DNA of 64,000 nucleotides from Bacteriovoracaceae bacterium (GTDB lineage Bacteria > Bdellovibrionota > Bacteriovoracia > Bacteriovoracales > Bacteriovoracaceae), in NCBI GenBank assembly GCA_018649885.1, contig JABIHA010000020.1, forward strand, positions 90,489 to 154,488, read 5' to 3'. The translations under genes were made by a program, and so were the position numbers. Each line of letters opens with the position of its first letter. Position 1 is the first letter of the stretch. Shown one piece after another: positions 48,039 through 58,203 of the stretch. A model generated the notes under the pieces. The model had not been told where the DNA came from and ran no database searches. It saw nothing but the letters and a program-made list of their open reading frames with translations.

Positions 48039-48977
48039 TTACAATTTTCTCCAATTTAATATTTTAAACTTTTGAATTCTATTATTTCCAGTATCTCCCA
48101 CATATAAGTGCCCCGCTTCATCAACAATGATACCGTGAAGATTTCCAAACTCCATTTGTGCAGTACCTTTTTTCCCAAAAGTATAAAATGCCTTCCCCTC
48201 GCTGTTTAAAACATGAATTCGGTTATTTCCTATCTCTGTTACATAGACATTGTCATATTTATCAATTGCTATTCCTGCAGGTCTTCTAAATTCACCTAGA
48301 GCTTCTCCTTCTTTTCCGATGACCTTGAGAAATTTACCTTTTTCAGAAAATACCTGTACGCGATTGTTTGCAAGGTCAGCAACCCAAATTCTTCCCTTAC
48401 TATCTACTTTAGAGGCCTCAGGTCTGTTTAACTGTCCCTCGCCACTGCCATACATTCCGAATGAAAATTTAAAAACTCCATCTAAGCTAAAAATAGAAAC
48501 TCTATTATTACCTGCCTCCGCAACATAGAGATTTCCATTTTGATGAACGTCCATAAATTCTGACTCAATTGTCTGTCCTTCTCTCTCACCTAGGTCACTA
48601 AAAGTTTTTAGGTAATTATTGTTTTTATCGAATTTTTTAATATACCCAGATAAATAGTCAGCCACGAAAATATTTCCAGTCTTTGGATTAATTGCAATTC
48701 CTTCTGGTTTTTCAAAACTAGACGGAACTCGGCCTTTTCCTCCAAATTTGTGAAGAAATTTTCCATCTTTAGTGAATATTTGAACGTCTGAACGCAAAGC
48801 ATCTGTTACAAGCAATTCTCCATTATTATTAAATGCAAAATCCTCTATATATTTAAATTGCCCATTGCCACCCCCTTCATTTCCCCACATCTTAACGAAC
48901 TTAACCTGCTCAGAAACCTTATTGCATCCTGTAAATGCAAAAGAGGCCATCAATGTTAGCATGAAAATAGCTTTCAT
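48039..48977 (-). CDS. NHL-repeat lipoprotein, six-bladed beta-propeller
   Basis: The protein has 312 residues. A lipoprotein signal ends SFAFTGC (lipobox FTGC). Repeating blocks such as IEDFAFNNNGELLVTDALRSDVQIFTKDGKFLHKFG and EASKVDSKGRIWVADLANNRVQVFSEKGKFLKVIG are NHL repeats; the number of repeats and length fit a six-bladed propeller anchored to a membrane. It is separated from the hybrid kinase by three bases, so it may be the sensor's periplasmic partner, presenting ligand to the kinase input domain (inference). Confidence 0.9.
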   Translation of the reverse strand: MKAIFMLTLMASFAFTGCNKVSEQVKFVKMWGNEGGGNGQFKYIEDFAFNNNGELLVTDALRSDVQIFTKDGKFLHKFGGKGRVPSSFEKPEGIAINPKTGNIFVADYLSGYIKKFDKNNNYLKTFSDLGEREGQTIESEFMDVHQNGNLYVAEAGNNRVSIFSLDGVFKFSFGMYGSGEGQLNRPEASKVDSKGRIWVADLANNRVQVFSEKGKFLKVIGKEGEALGEFRRPAGIAIDKYDNVYVTEIGNNRIHVLNSEGKAFYTFGKKGTAQMEFGNLHGIIVDEAGHLYVGDTGNNRIQKFKILNWRKL

Positions 48978-49483
48978 TTTTAAACCCTATCCAAAATATT
49001 AATTGCTTATTATTGTCGGAGTTTAAAAGAAAATTATGATCAAAATTACATAAAAAAGATCTTAAGAAAAATTAATATACATATTTGTGTTCCAGGTTTT
49101 ACAAAGTATCGCACATTTTTTTCAAACAGTGTCGTAAAAAAATAAGTGCTAACCACTACTTTGGGGCTCAAAGCTGGGACTTATTTAACTTTCGTGGGTT
49201 GCTATAGTTCCTTACTAGTAAAGGTTCCAAATAAAGGTTTCAAGCCAGATTCACATTGCCAGCGCAATGAATGCTGCGCATACAGAGAAGTGAAACCCAG
49301 AAACCTCAAGCGCTCCACGCTGGACGGAAGGCCGCCAATAATCGGGTGAGACGATTACTATAAAAACGAATGGCTAAACTTCAAAGGTGCTCACTTGATA
49401 TAGAGATAGAGTACTGGCAGCATTTTGTTTAAAATTATTGATTACGCAGCTTTACACGAGTAGCCTTCAGTACTTATGGGGTC

Positions 49484-51454
49484 CTAAGCTACCGCTGGAA
49501 AACGAAGGACAAAACAGGTATGGGGGTGATCGTTATCCACAAAAAAATGCCCCTGGTGATTTTCAACAATTGCTTTAGATATACTAAGTCCAATGCCAGT
49601 TCCTTTTCCGGCCTCTTTGGTTGTAAAAAAGGGATCGAATAGTTTTTCCTGACTTCCTGGGGGTATCCCCGCGCCACTATCAATAACTTTAACAATTAAA
49701 TATTTGATCTCCCCTACTTCCTCTTCATCACATTCAATTTCAACCCACTTTTTTTCAGGCAGTTCTTTTTTTTCTAGCTCATCAAAAGCATTATTTAACA
49801 AATTTAATAGAACTTGAGAAATATGAACTTTTAAGCACTTTATTTTTGTTTTTAAATATGGGTTATCAAAATCAATCAGAAGATCAATGCCACTATTTTC
49901 AAATCTTGCTTTGCAAAAGGGTAATGTGTCGATAAGTATGCAACTCATACATTCGTCTGCCAGCTCTTTGTCACTATCATCTCGTGAAATAACCCGAAGT
50001 CCATTAGTTATATCTGCAATTCTCTTAGTAACTTGCTCAGCCGTTTCTATTCTTTTAAAAAATTTATCTTTATTAAACTTGTTCTGACAAAGTTCTTTTT
50101 TCATTAGTTGAATTGTTGCAAGTATTATTGTGAGTGGGTTATTGATTTCATGGGCCACGCCCCCTGCCATTTCGCCTAATGCTTTTAGTTTAGAAGTTTG
50201 AATAAGTTGTTTTTTTGTCTTTTGTAACTCATTTATTTTCTCCTGGAGTAGCTCAGATTTATCGTATAGCTCAACATTTGAATTAATTAATTTATTTTGA
50301 ATCTTAGTAAGTTTTTTGGCCATAGATTCAAAAGTCTTCTCCAAGATTTTTAATTCATTGAGTCCTTTTATTTCCTTTTTTTCCCATAGGGGAAGCTTCG
50401 ATAACGCAATTGCCTTGTCAGTTAGCTTATTAATTGGATCAATTAACAAACCTCTCATCTTTAGTGAAATAAAAATTAAAATGATTATTAACGATCCGAT
50501 TAGAATTATTGAAATAGTTTTTAGCTTTGTGACAGATGAGTACGCTTCATCTTGATCTATTTTGGCCACAAACCCCCAACTAAGAGCTTCAATATACTCC
50601 CAGACAGCTATTACCTCTTTATTTCTATAGTCAACAGATTCACCGTAACCACTACCAGATATAACAGCACTCTGCATTGGGAGAGCAGTCGGACTATTTA
50701 GTTTTATTTTTTTCTTTAAGCTAGTACCAGACTCATGTCTTAAATTATTAATAAATAGGATGTCACTACCATCTCTTACTCCAATCAAAGTCTCACCGCT
50801 TTTTCCTAACCCAGTAAAATCCTCTATAAGATTTAGTATCACTCCCATTTTTAGCTCAAGAACCATTACTCCAATAGACTCGCCCTGGTCATCTTTTATA
50901 GGACCCATAATGTACATTTCTGATAGATTATTAAATCTTGTGTTTTTGAATACCGGTGTAATATTGATATCCTTCTTGGATTTTTCAAAATACTTCTGAA
51001 AAATCCGAGGTAATTGCTTACCAAGTTCTTTTTCATAATGCTCACTATTTGAAGTGTACAAAATAATTCCATCTAAATTTAAAAGCATCAAATCTTCATA
51101 ATTATATTCTTCAACAAATGTCCGCAATTGAGCGTTAAGCATATCAACTGATTTTCTATATATTGGACCTTGAGGAGCATTAATATACATATTTATAATA
51201 GGGAAGTTGGTTTTAATATTATAATAATTACTCGCAACTTTGAAATCCGACATTCTTTCATTGAAATAATATTCAATTTTATCCCGTTTAAGCTTCGTGA
51301 CTGCCAGGAGAGAGTTAAGCGATTTTTTTTTAATATCTTTTTTGAATAACTCAAAAGTAGAAATTGCGTAAAACACGAGCGGAATTAAAGATGTTGCGAC
51401 AAATGCCAAAAACAAAACCTGTCTAATTGACAATGCATCAACCATTCTTTTCAT
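49484..51454 (-). CDS. Sensor histidine kinase with dCACHE-type periplasmic domain
   Basis: The protein has 656 residues. TM1 (about 12-32) and TM2 (about 313-332) flank a dCACHE-like domain (KRDKIEYYFNERMSDFKVASN...YIMGPIKDDQGESIGVMVLELK). HAMP and a long coiled coil follow, then the H-box GGVAHEINNPLTII with His435, N-box NLLNNAFDE, DSGAGIPPG and GKGTGIGLSIS. All catalytic blocks are intact. There is no receiver and no adjacent response regulator gene, so the partner is elsewhere. The 506-base gap upstream (48978-49483) has no gene I trust. Confidence 0.92.
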   Translation of the reverse strand: MKRMVDALSIRQVLFLAFVATSLIPLVFYAISTFELFKKDIKKKSLNSLLAVTKLKRDKIEYYFNERMSDFKVASNYYNIKTNFPIINMYINAPQGPIYRKSVDMLNAQLRTFVEEYNYEDLMLLNLDGIILYTSNSEHYEKELGKQLPRIFQKYFEKSKKDINITPVFKNTRFNNLSEMYIMGPIKDDQGESIGVMVLELKMGVILNLIEDFTGLGKSGETLIGVRDGSDILFINNLRHESGTSLKKKIKLNSPTALPMQSAVISGSGYGESVDYRNKEVIAVWEYIEALSWGFVAKIDQDEAYSSVTKLKTISIILIGSLIIILIFISLKMRGLLIDPINKLTDKAIALSKLPLWEKKEIKGLNELKILEKTFESMAKKLTKIQNKLINSNVELYDKSELLQEKINELQKTKKQLIQTSKLKALGEMAGGVAHEINNPLTIILATIQLMKKELCQNKFNKDKFFKRIETAEQVTKRIADITNGLRVISRDDSDKELADECMSCILIDTLPFCKARFENSGIDLLIDFDNPYLKTKIKCLKVHISQVLLNLLNNAFDELEKKELPEKKWVEIECDEEEVGEIKYLIVKVIDSGAGIPPGSQEKLFDPFFTTKEAGKGTGIGLSISKAIVENHQGHFFVDNDHPHTCFVLRFPAVA

Positions 51455-51722
51455 AAATTAAGTATCCTTTCATTAACTTTAATAAATACAGCAAGACTTT
51501 CAAGAAAAAACTTTAAAACCTGAGCACAATCACCACAAAAAGGGACAGCAAGGTTAAGAAATATTCAGAAAAGTTAACATAAGCCAAAGAGAGGTGTAAG
51601 CGACCCAAGCTGGTGTATCTTGCGCTGGCCTCCCATCGAAATAATAAGATAAAAAAAAGAAAAGAATTCTTAACATTAATCAAATTCATTCACTTAAGAT
51701 TTTATGAAACGGATACTTTTCT

Positions 51723-52970
51723 TTAAGGTCTTTTTACGAGATCTCTTATATCACTACCAGTCGGTGACTCATGCGCAAGCAGATCAAACTCAGTCAAAAT
51801 TGCAAATATATGGTCAAAGATATCAGATTGGATATTTTCGTACTCGTCCCACACAGTAGTATTTGTAAAGGCATAAATCTCGATGGGTAAACCTTCGCTG
51901 GAAGGAGCAAGTTGGCGCACAATAAGAGTTCTGTCTTTATGAATTGCAGGATGTTCACTAAGGTAAGAAAATAAATACTTACGAAAAGTTCCTATATTAG
52001 TTAACCTACGGCCATTAATTAATAAGGTCATATCGATTTTTGAATTTAAACGTTTAATAGACTCAACTTTATCTTTTAGATAAGGTTCAAGCAACCTACT
52101 TTTCATCAGGTGATCTAAATCTTTGTTTTCAAGGAAACGAATACTAGTAGTATTAATTAACAAACTTCTTTTGATTCGACGGCCTCCTGAATCAGACATA
52201 CCACGCCAGTTTTTAAAGGAGTCTGAAATAAGTGCATATGTTGGAATAGTAGTAATTGTTTTATCCCAATTTTGTACCTTTACTGTAGTGAGCCCAATAT
52301 CGATTACATCTCCATCGGCATTGTATTTTGGCATTTCTAACCAATCACCAACTGCTAGCATATTATTCACTGATAATTGAATGCCAGCGACAAGGCCTAG
52401 TATTGGGTCTTTAAAAACTAACATTAAGACAGCTGACAATGCACCAAGTCCTGAAAGTAAAATAACAGGAGATTTCCCAATAAGTATTGATACTCCTATT
52501 AAACCAATAAGGAGGCTTAAAATAAGTTTAGTCGTTTGGATTATTCCACGAAGCGGAACATGAGACTTTTCTATGCGCCTATTTATCATTGCTTGAAAAG
52601 TATCAAGAAAAGAAAAAAGGGCCATTAGGCCATAAAACAAAATCCATAAATCAGAAACCGTGCCTATTAATTTGTTTAAAAAATCCGCTTCATCTAGCCA
52701 GACACCGGCCTGAATTCTAACGATTACCCCTTGAAGTACCATCGCCATATGATGAAACAATCTATTAGAATTTAGGGTATGTAACCAACTACCTTCAATA
52801 TTTATGAATTTAAAACTAGATATAATGCGAAGGACTACTCGACGTAAAAATGAATGTATGACAATGGCACATACTACTATCCAAATAATTACAAAAAGAT
52901 GCGAAGCGGCCCCTTCAGGGCCAGGGGCTTGCAGCTCAATCCAGTTTAATAATTGCTCTCTCATACTCAT
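51723..52970 (-). CDS. MscS-family mechanosensitive channel (YbdG-like)
   Basis: The ATG at 52970 (MSMREQLLNW, 415 residues) follows AAAGGATGG; earlier starts are unlikely. Five membrane segments precede the MscS core: VILLSGLGALSAVLMLVFKDPILGLVAGIQLSVNNMLAVGDWLEMP (pore helix and start of beta domain), then IGLTTVKVQNWDKTITTIPTYALI and RIKRSLLINT. The insertion in the beta domain and the length fit YbdG/MscM rather than the short MscS. It is monocistronic and has a GC-richer, potentially folded leader. Confidence 0.92.
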   Translation of the reverse strand: MSMREQLLNWIELQAPGPEGAASHLFVIIWIVVCAIVIHSFLRRVVLRIISSFKFINIEGSWLHTLNSNRLFHHMAMVLQGVIVRIQAGVWLDEADFLNKLIGTVSDLWILFYGLMALFSFLDTFQAMINRRIEKSHVPLRGIIQTTKLILSLLIGLIGVSILIGKSPVILLSGLGALSAVLMLVFKDPILGLVAGIQLSVNNMLAVGDWLEMPKYNADGDVIDIGLTTVKVQNWDKTITTIPTYALISDSFKNWRGMSDSGGRRIKRSLLINTTSIRFLENKDLDHLMKSRLLEPYLKDKVESIKRLNSKIDMTLLINGRRLTNIGTFRKYLFSYLSEHPAIHKDRTLIVRQLAPSSEGLPIEIYAFTNTTVWDEYENIQSDIFDHIFAILTEFDLLAHESPTGSDIRDLVKRP

Positions 52971-53319
52971 AACCCATCCTTTCTTCATAAACGCAAAAAA
53001 GTTGGTGCCGGGAAATCTCTGTTCGTAAAACGGCCTACTGCCGCTATAAAAGACCAACCCCTATCTGTATTCATTTTAGCCATAAAAGCCACATATCGGC
53101 ACCGCCTAGCGCGCCGACTTCCCTGAACGCCAGCTAACCTTACAAGAGAAATCGAGCATTCCATGCTCGGCGGGTAGTGTGGTTTACTTTTTTGATGCAA
53201 CTACAGATAGAGTTATTCCTTGTAAAACTAGTACCAACACTTACCTACTTTCTTAGCTCAATTGCCCCCCACTCTGACCTATTTCCAATCAAAAAAAAAT
53301 TATTGCTGAAGAACGGTTA

Positions 53320-53739
53320 TTAGTAATTTGGGTCAAGTGAAACAAACTTATCATGAATTTTTTGATAGGGTAGAATGCATTCCTCGTAGTCTCCTGTAAA
53401 CTCATTTTTTGCATTTTGAAGTTTTTCTCTCGATACTGCTCCGTTATCCTTGATGAGCTCGTAGACCTCACAAGTATCTCCTTTAGCTAATATCCTTCTT
53501 GTTGGAGTTCCTTCTACTGAACGAACTGACCAGTCCTCAATGAATACACTCTGAACTCTACGACGAATTTTTCCATTCTCTTTTTCATTACCAAGATAGA
53601 TCCTGGTTAATTTTATATTTTTTCCAGTCTCTGGAGATTTAGTCCACATATAGACGGATAAGCGACCATGTCTCCATGAAGTTCCACTATTCCCAAAGTT
53701 TGCATGAAGGGTGGAGAAAGTGGATACGCGTGTCGTGGT
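53320..53739 (-). pseudogene. N-terminally truncated protein of unknown function
   Basis: An ATG-started frame begins at 53649, but the coding-like frame extends upstream without a start codon to a TAA at 53740-53742, reading TRVSTFSTLHANFG and SWRHGRLSVYMW before the first Met. The whole is about 140 residues, ending DKFVSLDPNY, with a pattern of a mature secreted domain. The 5' end, including any signal peptide, appears lost. No family is recognised. Confidence 0.45.
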
Positions 53740-53823
53740 TTATAAATTTAGCAGGCACTAAAGTAAGGTGCCAAGTTCTCGATATTCTGTATTAAGATTT
53801 AAGTAAAACTTTGGATAGTGGGA

Positions 53824-55521
53824 TTAGTCGTTCATTGTATAACTATCCGTCATTGTACTATAAACTTCATGGCAGACTCTTCCAAAACGCTCTTCATCGA
53901 CAACTGGCTTTCTTATCATTGCCAGGCAAAGTGTTTTTTGAATTTGAGTGCTACTAGTTTTTGAAAATAGTTGGAGAGCGAATTTTGAAAAATCTCTAAT
54001 CATGAAATCAAAGATTTGATCCAATAGATCATCATCAATCCCTAAAAGTTTTGAATTTTCAATAATGAGCTGCCCATAGACAACTAAGGTAAATAGTTCT
54101 CCCAAAACTAATAAAAAATCAATATCCTTGATTTGTTTTTTATTGGGCTTCCCTACTACTAAAAGTGTTTTGAGTACTTTTATTTGCCCCTTGAAAACAT
54201 TGATGTTTGCAAGATCGACACTGTCGTAAACTTTTCTGTAGTCATGGAATTTGATTTTACTTAGCCCTTTGGTTGGGCCTTGGTTAAAGAGAAATTCATC
54301 ATTACTTGTATCATTTCGGGTGGGGATTTCTGGAAACTCTTTTGCTTTAAAAAAATAATTTGCCATAAATTTAACAATTAAGGCCATATTTACATGAACT
54401 GTACCCTCTAACTTTGGTAAGCAGCGAATATCCCTGGCCGCCATTTCAAAATATCCATGTTTCTCAAATCCTTTGGCAGCAATAATATCCCACAAGTTGT
54501 TGATTACCTCTTCACCTTGGGTGGTCACTTTCATTTTTACCATTGGAATAAAAAGAAGGTAACGTCGATCAGTAGAAGAAGCCGATCTCATATAATCACT
54601 AGCTCTGAGTGCAAATAATTTCATGGCGGATAGCCTTGCATAAGCATCCACAAAGAGTTGTTTAATATGAATGAAGTCGGTTACATGTGAATTAAATAAC
54701 TTTCTTTTGGATGCATGGTCAATCGCCTCATAAAAAGCGTGTGTGCATATACCAATGGAGGCCCAACCCAGGTTATACTTACAAAAGTTGATTGTATTAA
54801 GGGCACAGTCCCATGCTTTGGGTCCCTCGGCCAAAATATCTTCTTTTGTGAGAGGGTAATTATCCAATTCGTACTCAGCAACATAATTTTGAGAATTCAC
54901 TACATTTTGAATTAGATGGTAATTTTCGTGGCCAGATTTTGCGACAAAGAAAACATATTCACCACTATCTTTAAATTTTCCAAAGGTTGATACGAGTGCT
55001 GCTTTATTGGCATTTCCTATATAATATTTTCGTCCACTCGCAGAATAGATATCTTCTGATTTTTCTACAATCATATCACTGGAGTAAATATCGGCTCCAT
55101 GCTCTTTTTCAGAGAGTCCAAATGCAAATATTTCTCCATCACTTAGCAGTTTGGCCGTTTGCTTTTTAACTAACTCATTTTCCCCCAGCCAAATTGGGCC
55201 AACTCCCAGCATACTGACTTGCCAGGTATACCAATAAGAGAGGCCATAAAAACCAAGAATTTCATTGAATGCACAGTTTCTATAGGTATCCCATCTGGCA
55301 TTTTCATCTCCAAAACCACGGGGCGTCAGAAGTGTCGCAAAAACTTTTTCATTTTTTACAAACTCTAAGAAGTCAGCGTACCAGGTCCTTTCGTGATCAT
55401 CTTCTTTAATTTTTTCGAGACCTTTGTTCTCAAAAAACTCGATGGTTTTTCGCATAATAGCAGCAGTCTCATCGTCAGAAAATTTCCATTGGTACTTTTT
55501 AGGATTTAGCAAAAGATTCAT
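53824..55521 (-). CDS. Acyl-CoA dehydrogenase-like protein, atypical long form
   Basis: The ATG at 55521 follows AGAGGTGATC (565 residues). Acyl-CoA dehydrogenase layout is seen: GEIFAFGLSEKEHGADIYSSD for the FAD/substrate loop (normally MTEPxxGSD), YSASGRKYYIGNANKAALVSTFG, then a helical C-terminal domain with WDIIAAKGFEKHGYFEMAARDIRCLPKLEGT. Several canonical residues differ (LSEKEHGAD for TEPxxGSD, LEGT for YEGT), so the substrate is probably unusual and activity less certain. It is a single gene. Confidence 0.8.
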   Translation of the reverse strand: MNLLLNPKKYQWKFSDDETAAIMRKTIEFFENKGLEKIKEDDHERTWYADFLEFVKNEKVFATLLTPRGFGDENARWDTYRNCAFNEILGFYGLSYWYTWQVSMLGVGPIWLGENELVKKQTAKLLSDGEIFAFGLSEKEHGADIYSSDMIVEKSEDIYSASGRKYYIGNANKAALVSTFGKFKDSGEYVFFVAKSGHENYHLIQNVVNSQNYVAEYELDNYPLTKEDILAEGPKAWDCALNTINFCKYNLGWASIGICTHAFYEAIDHASKRKLFNSHVTDFIHIKQLFVDAYARLSAMKLFALRASDYMRSASSTDRRYLLFIPMVKMKVTTQGEEVINNLWDIIAAKGFEKHGYFEMAARDIRCLPKLEGTVHVNMALIVKFMANYFFKAKEFPEIPTRNDTSNDEFLFNQGPTKGLSKIKFHDYRKVYDSVDLANINVFKGQIKVLKTLLVVGKPNKKQIKDIDFLLVLGELFTLVVYGQLIIENSKLLGIDDDLLDQIFDFMIRDFSKFALQLFSKTSSTQIQKTLCLAMIRKPVVDEERFGRVCHEVYSTMTDSYTMND

Positions 55522-55578
55522 GATCACCTCTTTCAACATATCTATATATTGTTGTGTATAGTACTACAATTTATAGCA

Positions 55579-55812
55579 TTAATAAAAGGTTGCCATAAAT
55601 TTATCACTGCAAAACCCTACCCCATCTACAGCTAGATTTTCATAACTACGTTTGTCCTCTTCTTGAGACAACTCTAAATTTCCTTTGATAGGGCCAATAA
55701 GAGACTGAAAAAACTGTTGAACAGTGGGCCACACAAATTGGCTGCCGTAATTAAAGAGTGCCAGCCCACCTTTAACAAATGTTCCCTGGAACCTGGAACC
55801 CTGATAAGTATG
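55579..55812 (-). pseudogene. Start-less gene fragment
   Basis: In the 445-base gap between the acyl-CoA dehydrogenase and the next gene, a minus-strand frame of 77 codons has no start and ends at TAA 55579-55581. It reads TYQGSRFQGTFVKGGLALFN, FVWPTVQQFFQSLIGPIKG and ends CSDKFMATFY. Composition is coding-like. It is probably the 3' end of a lost gene. The rest of the gap holds nothing recognised. Confidence 0.35.
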
Positions 55813-55966
55813 CTAGTAAAAATGATTGGAAATCAGATTTTAAAGTCAATTTCACTAGGTAAAAATTTAGATTAAATCATGGCCCCATAAAATCAAATCG
55901 ATTTTAGTATTGTCTTGTTTTGTGGTAGCACTCAAAGTAATTTTTTGCACAAAGAGGGAGGGCAAA

Positions 55967-56533
55967 ATGAAGATTTTAATTTTAACATTTATTTTATCAT
56001 TTAGTGCTTATGCTGAAATTAGTTTGAAGCTAGAAAGTTCAAGAATCCACCTTGGTGAGATGGAGCAGCTTGAAGGATCTACGGGGCATTTAGTTGTTAG
56101 AGCAATTAGAACTTCTGAAACTCCAGAAGAAGTGGACATTATTGTAAATTATGACTATCAGTCGACAAGATGTGGAGAATGGATCGCAGGATATTGGGAC
56201 TATTCGTGGAATACTAGAAATAGGAGAAGAAATCGAAATTGGAGAAGATATCGAACAAGAAGAAGGCATGTAGGTCACTGGGGAGAGTATCCAATTTGCA
56301 TCTTCTATGAAGATGTTGTTCTAAAGAAAACTCGAAAGATTGAATTAGATTTTGAAGATGCCGCCACATTAGATCCTGGAGAGGTGGAAGAATTTCTAAT
56401 ACACCTTGACCAAGAAAAGTTCGACTCTGATGACCTAGATATAAGTGCTAGAGTTCTTGAGTCACAGCATAATTATAAAATCAAAGTAAGAAGCAGATTT
56501 TCTGGTAAGAAAATTAAATTCAAACTTAGGTGA
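55967..56533 (+). CDS. Secreted protein with an Arg/Trp-rich loop
   Basis: The ATG at 55967 lies behind GGGAGGG and a signal peptide follows (MKILILTFILSFSAYAE); the earlier frame start is spurious. The protein has 188 residues. The middle has a very basic Arg/Trp/Asn run (about residues 80-105) between two cysteines (TRCGEW, YPICIF). The C-terminal 60 residues are beta-rich. No family is recognised. It could bind nucleic acid or polysaccharide at the surface. It is followed by a strong hairpin. Confidence 0.65.
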   Translation: MKILILTFILSFSAYAEISLKLESSRIHLGEMEQLEGSTGHLVVRAIRTSETPEEVDIIVNYDYQSTRCGEWIAGYWDYSWNTRNRRRNRNWRRYRTRRRHVGHWGEYPICIFYEDVVLKKTRKIELDFEDAATLDPGEVEEFLIHLDQEKFDSDDLDISARVLESQHNYKIKVRSRFSGKKIKFKLR

Positions 56534-56552
56534 TTTCTTGTACTAAATAGTG

Positions 56553-56595
56553 CCGGCCCACTTTTGAGACACACTAAGTCCCAAAGGTGGGCCGG
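56553..56595 (+). terminator. Terminator-like hairpin after the Arg-rich secreted gene
   Basis: CCGGCCCAC...TTTTG pairs with CAAAGGTGGGCCGG (56582-56595), a GC-rich stem of at least nine base pairs, followed by a T-rich run (TTTTATTTG). It lies about 20 bases after the stop at 56533. Confidence 0.6.
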
Positions 56596-56619
56596 GACCA
56601 TTTTATTTGTATTAAAAAG

Positions 56620-56633
56620 TTGATCTTGATCAT
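56620..56633. promoter_or_regulatory. FNR-like box upstream of the radical SAM gene
   Basis: TTGAT-CTTG-ATCAT fits the FNR consensus with one mismatch. It is 237 bases upstream of the radical SAM start, far for direct activation unless a long leader exists. The rest of 56534-56869 holds no gene. Confidence 0.4.
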
Positions 56634-56869
56634 GACAAGAAAAATTAAACAATGATTGCACTCAAGTTCATATTTGATCAATTCTTTAAGTTATTATTAA
56701 AGAATAAAAATTTCTTGCGAGAACCATATTGTTATTATGATACTCGTCAGGATTGCTCAAATTGTGAAATATATTTATTACAAAAAAATATTCCTGGTAT
56801 AGCATAAGCTCATTCTCTTTTAATATTCCAATGTGACTTTTTAAATAATGTTAAAAAAAGGAAAGCGAT

Positions 56870-58162
56870 ATGCTACAAAAAGTTGTGTCCTCAAAGAAAT
56901 TAAATCCACACAATTACTACAGACTTCCTTGGTCTCTAACAGATAATGGTATTTCCTGGCTTGAAGTCACCACAAAGTGCAACCTCGCCTGCAAGGGGTG
57001 CTATCGTGACCCAAATAAGGAAGGCCATAAAACAATGGAAGAAATACGAGAGGAACTAAATATTTTTCAAGCAAAGAGAAAAAGTGACTGTATGTCTATT
57101 GCTGGAGGAGACCCACTGGTTCACCCACAGATTGTAGAAATTGTGGCGATGGTAAAAGAAATGGGATGGAAGCCAATCCTTAACACCAATGGTCTAGCTC
57201 TCACTTTGAAACTCTTAAAACAACTTAAAAAAGCTGGCGTCTACGGTTTTACCTTTCATATTGATACAACACAAGTGCGAGGAGACTCCAAGGCGACATT
57301 TGAAAAAGAGCACAACCAGCTTCGAACTCAATTTGCCAAAATGCTCGCTGATGTAGGGGGATTGTCTTGCTCATTTAACCAGACTGTCTCTGAAAGAACG
57401 CTGACCCAGATTCCCGATACTGTAAACTGGGCCAAAGAAAATGCTGACATCGTCCATTCAATTGTTTTTATAATTTACAGAGAGCCTTCCATGGCCTCTG
57501 ATATGCAATTCTTTGCGGGCGGTAAAGAAGTACCAAGTGCAGAGTCATATAATAATACTGATTTTTGCGGCGGCAGAATTTTAAAGACTCAAGATGTTGT
57601 GGATCAAATTAGAACTATAGATCCACAGTATGATCCATGTGGGTATTTGAATGGCACAGTGGATCCAGAAAGTTTTAAATGGACACTTGCAATTAGAGCT
57701 ACTGATAAGAAAAAAGTCCATGGCTATATGGGAGCAAACTTTATGCAGGTGGTGCAAAGTGCTAATCATTTTTTTACAGGAAGATGGCTTAGCTATTGTG
57801 GACCTTCTATGCTAAAGATCGGGAAAACGACTATGCCACTTCTTGCCCCTCTTGATAGGGGAGCAAGGAAATCATTATTTAACTTTGCTAAAAATACCTT
57901 GAAAAACCCTCTAGCACTTTTAAAAAGAGTTAATTTGCAGACAATCGCTATCATCCAGGCAGTAGACTTTATGCCAGATGGACAAATTAATATGTGTGAT
58001 GGTTGCCCTGATATTACTGTCTACAATGGAGAGCTATACTGGAGTTGCAGGTTAGAGGAAATCAAAGAACATGGTTGCTTCTATACCGCTGTCCCAAGAG
58101 CAAAACTTGCGAGCAAACCTGCAAAAAAGACATCTGCTAAAAAAATTAAAGAAAGAGTTTAA
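56870..58162 (+). CDS. Radical SAM protein of unknown substrate
   Basis: The protein has 430 residues. The SAM cluster motif is CNLACKGC at about 40-47 (CxxxCxxC form), preceded by WLEVTTK; the GGD block is SIAGGDPLVHP. Near the C-terminus a second Cys group appears (MCDGCPDI, SCRLEE), which could hold an auxiliary cluster. It does not look like a standard SPASM enzyme. The Lys-rich tail is unusual. Neighbours are a SagB-type nitroreductase (convergent) and a small peptide gene 1.6 kb away, which hints at peptide modification, but lipid or cofactor chemistry is as likely. Confidence 0.82.
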   Translation: MLQKVVSSKKLNPHNYYRLPWSLTDNGISWLEVTTKCNLACKGCYRDPNKEGHKTMEEIREELNIFQAKRKSDCMSIAGGDPLVHPQIVEIVAMVKEMGWKPILNTNGLALTLKLLKQLKKAGVYGFTFHIDTTQVRGDSKATFEKEHNQLRTQFAKMLADVGGLSCSFNQTVSERTLTQIPDTVNWAKENADIVHSIVFIIYREPSMASDMQFFAGGKEVPSAESYNNTDFCGGRILKTQDVVDQIRTIDPQYDPCGYLNGTVDPESFKWTLAIRATDKKKVHGYMGANFMQVVQSANHFFTGRWLSYCGPSMLKIGKTTMPLLAPLDRGARKSLFNFAKNTLKNPLALLKRVNLQTIAIIQAVDFMPDGQINMCDGCPDITVYNGELYWSCRLEEIKEHGCFYTAVPRAKLASKPAKKTSAKKIKERV

Positions 58163-58203
58163 AGCGATTTCTCATCATGAATAAAGAGTGAGAGTAAAAA
58201 GTG

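Noticed and set aside
49146..49349. 67-residue plus-strand ORF in the gap before the dCACHE kinase
   Set aside because: GTG start without a ribosome site, odd Cys/Arg composition and no resemblance to a known protein. The stretch is slightly GC-richer than its surroundings but shows no recognised RNA.
52985..53200. 71-residue minus-strand ORF ahead of the MscS gene
   Set aside because: It overlaps the leader of the channel gene and looks like a by-product of GC-richer, foldable sequence.
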